Origin: Betaproteobacteria bacterium
Lineage (GTDB): Bacteria; Pseudomonadota; Gammaproteobacteria; Burkholderiales; SG8-41
Assembly (NCBI GenBank): GCA_016199545.1
Contig: JACQGN010000136.1
Span: 1 to 46,331 of the forward strand
Direction: 5' to 3'
Length of the DNA stretch: 46,331 bases
Shown: positions 42,954-46,331 of the stretch, in pieces
Position numbering within the stretch: the stretch's first letter is position 1
Layout of the letters: each line of letters opens with the position of its first letter
Translations under genes and position numbers: made by a program
The notes under the pieces: generated by a model
What the model saw: the letters and a program-made list of their open reading frames with translations, nothing else
What the model was told of the DNA's origin: nothing
The model's database searches: none

Positions 42954-43499
42954 ATGAAGATACTGAATCCCGTCGGGGCGCCGCGCACGAGCGGAGAACG
43001 CGCGTTGCTTACGGTCTCCGGAATCGCCGGGCTGCGGCTCGCCATACTCACCAATCACTGGAAGAGCATGGACCGCATGGCGCGGCGCATGATCGCGCGC
43101 GCCAGCGAGCGCTACGCGGCGGTCGGAGTCGAGCTCTACGATATCCCGATCAACGGCCCGATGGCGGAGGCGGTCGAGCACGGCGTGCTGCAAGACTGCG
43201 ACGCCGCGATCGTCGGGCTCGCCAACTGAGGCTCCTGCACGTCGTGGAGTGTCCACGACGCCAGCAGGCTGGTCTCGGCGGGCAAGCCCGCAGTGGTGCT
43301 CGCGACCGAGGCCTTCGCGAAACTCGCGAAGGTGACGCTCGACGCGCGCAGGCTGCCGGGCACGCTTGCAATCGTGATCAGGGGCAACCCGGAATTCCTC
43401 GACGAGCCCGCATTGGCGCAGGTTGCCGACCGCGTGCTCGACGAGGCCGTGCGGCGGCTGACGACGGGCGCCGGCTCGATAGAATCGCTCATCGGCTAA
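42954..43499 (+). CDS. UGSC-type selenoprotein, copy 5 (TGA at 43227-43229 read as Sec)
   Basis: 181 residues with Sec at codon 92: AIVGLAN-U-GSCTSWSVHDASRL. The track gives 42954-43229 and 43293-43499; they are one frame with only TGA between. The N-terminal half has LRLAILTNHWKSMDRMARRM and DCDAAIVGLAN, and the C-terminal half GKPAVVLATEAFAKLAKVTL. It belongs with copy 1 (GSCT after U) rather than the GACS pair. AGGAGG precedes the ATG. The SECIS hairpin is the best in the window. Confidence 0.9.
43227..43265 (+). promoter_or_regulatory. SECIS element of UGSC copy 5
   Basis: After TGA and ten bases, CGTCGTGGA-GTG-TCCACGACG is a perfect 9-bp stem with loop GUG. An outer CCTGC/GCAGG pairing can extend it. 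The GU loop and 19-nt distance from TGA fit a bacterial SECIS. Confidence 0.8.
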
Positions 43500-43562
43500 G
43501 ACGCCACCCCGGCAAAAGCGGCACAGGCACCGCGTGACATACAACATGATCGAGGAGGCAAC

Positions 43563-44543
43563 ATGCAGAACGTGACGAAACAGCTGCTCGCAGTGGGCAC
43601 GCTGAACTTCGGGCTGGCGCTCGCGCCGCTTCCCGCGGCAGCCGCGGACGGCTACCCGGCACGGCCGGTGCGCGTGGTGGTCGGCTTCTCGCCGGGTGGC
43701 GGGGCCGATGTCGTGGCGCGCATCGTCACCCTGAAGCTGACGGAAGTCCTGAAACAAAACGTCTTCGTCGAGAACCGGCCGGGGGCCGGCGGCTCCATCG
43801 GCGCAGCGCTCGTCGCCCGCAGCGCGCCCGACGGCTACACCATGATGCTCGTCTCCAGCAGCTACTCGGTGATCCCGACTCTCTACAAGAACCTGTCGTT
43901 CGACGCGGTGAAGGACTTCGAGACGGTCAGCCTGATCGCGCAGGCGCCGCTCCTCGTCGTCGTGCACCCGTCGCTCCCGGTGCGCTCGGTCCGCGAGCTG
44001 GTCGCGTTCGCCAAAGTCCGGCCGGGACAGTTGAATTACGGCTCCGGCGGCAACGGCACCTCCGGCTATCTGGCGGGCGAGCTCTTCAAGACGCTCGCCG
44101 GCGTCAGCATCGTCCATGTGCCTTACAAGGGCGCCGGTCCCGCGCTGACTGACGCCGTCGCGGGGCAGGTGCACATGACCTTCTCCAGCGTGCTGTCGGC
44201 GCTGCCGCACGTGAAGAACCAGAAGCTCCGCGCGGTGGCCGTGACAAGCGCCGCGCGCTCCGCGGTGCTCCCGGAGTTGCCGACCGTCGCCGAAGGGGGA
44301 GTCAAGGGCTACCGGCGGACCACCTGGTACGGGATGCTCGCGCCCGCGCGCACGCTGGCCGCGATCGTCTCCGCCATGAGCACGGCAGTCCAAAAGTCCG
44401 TGGGCGCGCCGGACGTCCGGCAGCGCTTTCTTTCCGACGGCGCCGAGCCGGGGGGCGGCACGCCGAGGCAATTCCACGATTACCTCGTCGCCGAGATCGC
44501 GGTGGCGAAGCAGATCGTCGAGAAAGCCGGCGTTGCGAAATAG
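43563..44543 (+). CDS. Bug-family TTT periplasmic binding protein
   Basis: 326 residues, ATG with GAGGAGG ahead. Signal peptide (LLAVGTLNFGLALAPLPAAAA), then GYPARPVRVVVGFSPGGGAD, NVFVENRPGAGGSIGAALV, APDGYTMMLVSS, PYKGAGPALTDAVAGQVHM and tail AKQIVEKAGVAK. Predicted periplasmic carboxylate binding. It follows UGSC copy 5 on the same strand and precedes an MmgE/PrpD gene, giving the order partner, selenoprotein, binding protein, dehydratase. Confidence 0.93.
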   Translation: MQNVTKQLLAVGTLNFGLALAPLPAAAADGYPARPVRVVVGFSPGGGADVVARIVTLKLTEVLKQNVFVENRPGAGGSIGAALVARSAPDGYTMMLVSSSYSVIPTLYKNLSFDAVKDFETVSLIAQAPLLVVVHPSLPVRSVRELVAFAKVRPGQLNYGSGGNGTSGYLAGELFKTLAGVSIVHVPYKGAGPALTDAVAGQVHMTFSSVLSALPHVKNQKLRAVAVTSAARSAVLPELPTVAEGGVKGYRRTTWYGMLAPARTLAAIVSAMSTAVQKSVGAPDVRQRFLSDGAEPGGGTPRQFHDYLVAEIAVAKQIVEKAGVAK

Positions 44544-44627
44544 GCACGACACAGGGGCATCGGGCAGCCCACGGCGCGCGGCGCGGGCGTTCCATAACGA
44601 GGCGCCGTCAGAACAGGGAGAGCGAAC

Positions 44628-45998
44628 TTGAGCGAGCGCGGCAGCATTTCACCATTGATGCAGGAACTGAGCCGGCACATGGCGGGCGCGCTGAAGCGCA
44701 GGCTGCCGGTCGAGGTTGCGGAGCGCGCAAAGCTCCACCTCGTCGACACCTTCGCCGCGATCGCCTCCGGCACGCGGCTGCTGCCGGGCAAGCGGGCGAT
44801 CGCCTACGTAAAGCCCTTCGGCGGCCGGCCCGAGGCGGGCATCATCGGCACGCGCCTCGTCACCACCACCCTCAATGCCGCACTGGCGAACGCCATGTCC
44901 GGGCACGCCGACGAGACGGACGACACTCACCCGGCGACCCGAACCCACCCCGGCACCAGCGTGATCCCCGCGGCGCTCGCGATCGCGGAGCGCGACCACC
45001 TGCCCGGCGAGCGGATGCTGCACGCGATGGTACTCGGCTACGAGCTCTGCGCGCGTACGCTGCTCGCGATCAAGGCGATGCCGCTCATGAAAACCGGGCA
45101 TCACGCCGGCGCCCGCGGTCAGCTCTTCGGCGCCGCCGCGGCCGCGGGCGCGCTGCTCGGGCTCGACGCGACGCGGATGCGGCACATGCTCTCCTACTGC
45201 GCCCAGCAGGCCTCCGGGCTTTACACGCTGCTGCGCGACACCGAGCACATGGAGAAGGCCTTCGCGATGGGCGGCATGCCGTCGCAGCACGGGCTCGCCG
45301 CCGCACTGATGGTGAAGTCCGGCTTTACCGGCGTGGAAGACGTGCTCTCGGGCGAGTACAACTACATCGACACCTATTCGAAGGAACCGGACTGGGACGC
45401 GCTCACGCGCGGCCTCGGCAGCGACTACGAGATCATGCGCGGCGGCATCAAGCGCTGGCCGGTCGGCGCGCCGATCCAGGGGCCGCTGCACGTGCTGCAC
45501 GAGCTGATCCGCGAGCACCGCTTCGGCGCGGACGACGTCGAGAAGCTGGTCGTGCACATACCCGAGCGCGAGCTGGGCGTGGTCAACAACCGCGAGATGT
45601 CCGACATCTCGCTCCAGTTCCTGCTCGCGGTGATGCTGATCGACGGCACCGTCGGCTTCAAGGCCGCGCACGACACCCGGCGCATGCGCGACCCGCGCGT
45701 GCGCAAGCTCTACCCGCGCATCATTCCGGTCGGCGACCCGGCATTGACCGATCCCCTGCGGCGCTGGCGCGGCATCATTACGATCACGTTGAAAGACGGT
45801 CGCACGTTCTCGCACCAGACGCTCGCGGCGAAGGGCACGTTCCAGAACCCGCTCACGCGCCTGGAAGTCGAGGAAAAATCGATGGACTTGCTCGCCCCGA
45901 TACTGGGAAAGCAGCGCAGCCTCGCGCTGATGGCGGCGCTGTTCGACATCCAGCGCCTGCGTGACGTGCGCGCGCTACGCAAGCTTTATGCAGCCTAG
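44628..45998 (+). CDS. MmgE/PrpD-family protein, stop codon supplied by an inserted IS end
   Basis: 456 residues from a TTG start (GGGAGAG ahead). Family marks are LVDTFAAIASGTRLLPGKRA near residue 34, ANAMSGHADETDDTHPATRT near 88 (HADExDD motif), GQLFGAAAAAGALLGLDATR near 164 and IKRWPVGAPIQGPLHVLHEL near 275. These enzymes handle citrate-like acids; the substrate is not evident. The final codon TAG (45996-45998) is the first triplet of the IS1182-type end TAGCAGCCTG. The natural C-terminus has therefore been cut by the insertion, probably by only a few residues since the length is still near normal. Confidence 0.87.
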   Translation: MSERGSISPLMQELSRHMAGALKRRLPVEVAERAKLHLVDTFAAIASGTRLLPGKRAIAYVKPFGGRPEAGIIGTRLVTTTLNAALANAMSGHADETDDTHPATRTHPGTSVIPAALAIAERDHLPGERMLHAMVLGYELCARTLLAIKAMPLMKTGHHAGARGQLFGAAAAAGALLGLDATRMRHMLSYCAQQASGLYTLLRDTEHMEKAFAMGGMPSQHGLAAALMVKSGFTGVEDVLSGEYNYIDTYSKEPDWDALTRGLGSDYEIMRGGIKRWPVGAPIQGPLHVLHELIREHRFGADDVEKLVVHIPERELGVVNNREMSDISLQFLLAVMLIDGTVGFKAAHDTRRMRDPRVRKLYPRIIPVGDPALTDPLRRWRGIITITLKDGRTFSHQTLAAKGTFQNPLTRLEVEEKSMDLLAPILGKQRSLALMAALFDIQRLRDVRALRKLYAA

Positions 45999-46331
45999 CA
46001 GCCTGTCGGACTTACCCGGCCGAAGCACCCCGAGCGACCGGAACGATAGGCGGATGAGTTCGTCATAAGTGTATCCCGTTTGAAGATGCCGAGAGTGTAG
46101 CCATGGTGAATTTCCGTCCGATCGATCGCGCCACGCCCTATCTGTTGCCGCCCTCGGTCGAGGAATGGCTGCCCAAGGATCACCTGGCGCGCTTCGTGGT
46201 CGATATCGTCGATCAGCTTGATCTGTTGGCGCTCACCCGGCAGTACCGTGGCAGCGGTTCCGCTGCCTATCACCCGACGGTGATGCTTGGTTTGTTCATC
46301 TAAGGCTACGCCACAGGCGTGTATTCGAGCC
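45996..46331 (+). mobile_element. IS1182-type insertion sequence, left end (continues past window)
   Basis: The left end TAGCAGCCTGTCGGACTTACC matches, in inverse, the scar at 33283-33302. About 100 bases in, a transposase reading frame starts. The right end lies beyond the window. Confidence 0.75.
46103..46331 (+). pseudogene. IS1182-family transposase N-terminus with premature stop
   Basis: MVNFRPIDRATPYLLPPSVE and YRGSGSAAYHPTVMLGLFI are the start of an IS1182/DUF772-type DDE transposase. The frame then meets TAA and continues with GYATGVYSS, which is the normal next stretch (LFIYGYATGVYSSRKIE in intact copies, from memory). So a Tyr codon has become a stop. The element is probably inactive unless another copy supplies transposase. 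The rest lies outside the window. Confidence 0.8.

Noticed and set aside
1549-43229. The five in-frame TGA codons as nonsense mutations of pseudogenes
   Set aside because: All five are at the same motif position, all are TGA (never TAG or TAA), sequence is intact on both sides, and hairpins follow at a fixed distance in four. Independent decay would not give this.
41970-44552. 860-codon minus-strand ORF, and similar long antisense ORFs at 29250-30560, 12737-14026, 9138-10595 and 27442-29136
   Set aside because: They lie opposite well-recognised genes, are rich in Arg, His and Asp as GC-rich shadow frames are, and show no family features.
1-46331. CRISPR arrays, tRNA or rRNA genes, prophage
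   Set aside because: No repeated spacer pattern, no tRNA-like cloverleaf noticed, and no phage structural genes among the ORFs.

Overview
The window reads as a GC-rich accessory region from a betaproteobacterium, most likely Burkholderiales. The main reason is the unusually large number of Bug-type periplasmic solute-binding proteins of the tripartite tricarboxylate transporter (TTT) family. I count ten apparently intact copies and three broken ones, a signature expansion of Burkholderiales. No rRNA, tRNA or CRISPR array was seen, and no TctA/TctB membrane subunit is present, so the binding proteins are orphans here.

The most striking content is a five-fold set of UGSC-type selenoprotein genes. 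Each is read through an in-frame TGA (U-G-S/A/N-C motif), and each is paired with a roughly 350-residue partner protein of one family (GW/GVTDGLPV motif near the N-terminus, MAGC[R/K]P[E/D]Y motif near residue 80). Pairs lie at 189-1803, 15131-16770, 27310-28944 (minus strand) and 41895-43499. In the fifth locus (39108-40877) the two halves are fused into one 589-codon selenoprotein. The ORF track splits every one of these genes at the TGA. Four of the five have a GC-rich hairpin starting exactly 10 nt after the TGA, with GU in its loop, as expected for a bacterial SECIS. The selenocysteine machinery (selA, selB, selC, selD) is not in the window.

Layout. 1-1803: IS remnant, then partner plus UGSC pair. 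1818-5245 (minus): three Bug genes, one fused to an enolase-superfamily N-terminus. 5301-7861: LeuC/LeuD-like hydro-lyase and a broken Bug gene carrying an IS scar. 8004-10763: M20 peptidase and a PrpD-like dehydratase. 10764-14008: Bug, SDR, and a divergent enolase-superfamily dehydratase with a palindromic operator candidate. 14029-14700: Bug and Rhs debris. 15131-19475: UGSC pair, amidase, TatD/amidohydrolase-type enzyme. 19781-22687: Bug and an argininosuccinate-lyase-like enzyme. 23034-25060 (minus): asparaginase and Bug. 25512-27244: GFA-type zinc protein and Bug. 27310-28944 (minus): UGSC pair. 29241-32306: MmgE/PrpD and an amidase with an AtzG-like tail. 32783-34260: flavoprotein disulfide reductase wreck, IS scar and LysR regulator. 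34522-38704: enolase-superfamily enzyme, alpha/beta hydrolase, Bug, amidohydrolase. 39108-45998: fused UGSC protein, Bug, UGSC pair, Bug, MmgE/PrpD. 45996-end: IS1182-type transposase with a premature stop.

Taken together (inference), the region looks like a repeatedly duplicated and rearranged set of catabolic modules for small carboxylates, amides and hydroxy-acids. A binding protein captures the substrate, amidases and amidohydrolases open it, and enolase-superfamily, MmgE/PrpD and LeuCD enzymes dehydrate it. The UGSC selenoprotein/partner pair would supply a redox or thiol/selenol step whose substrate is not evident from sequence.
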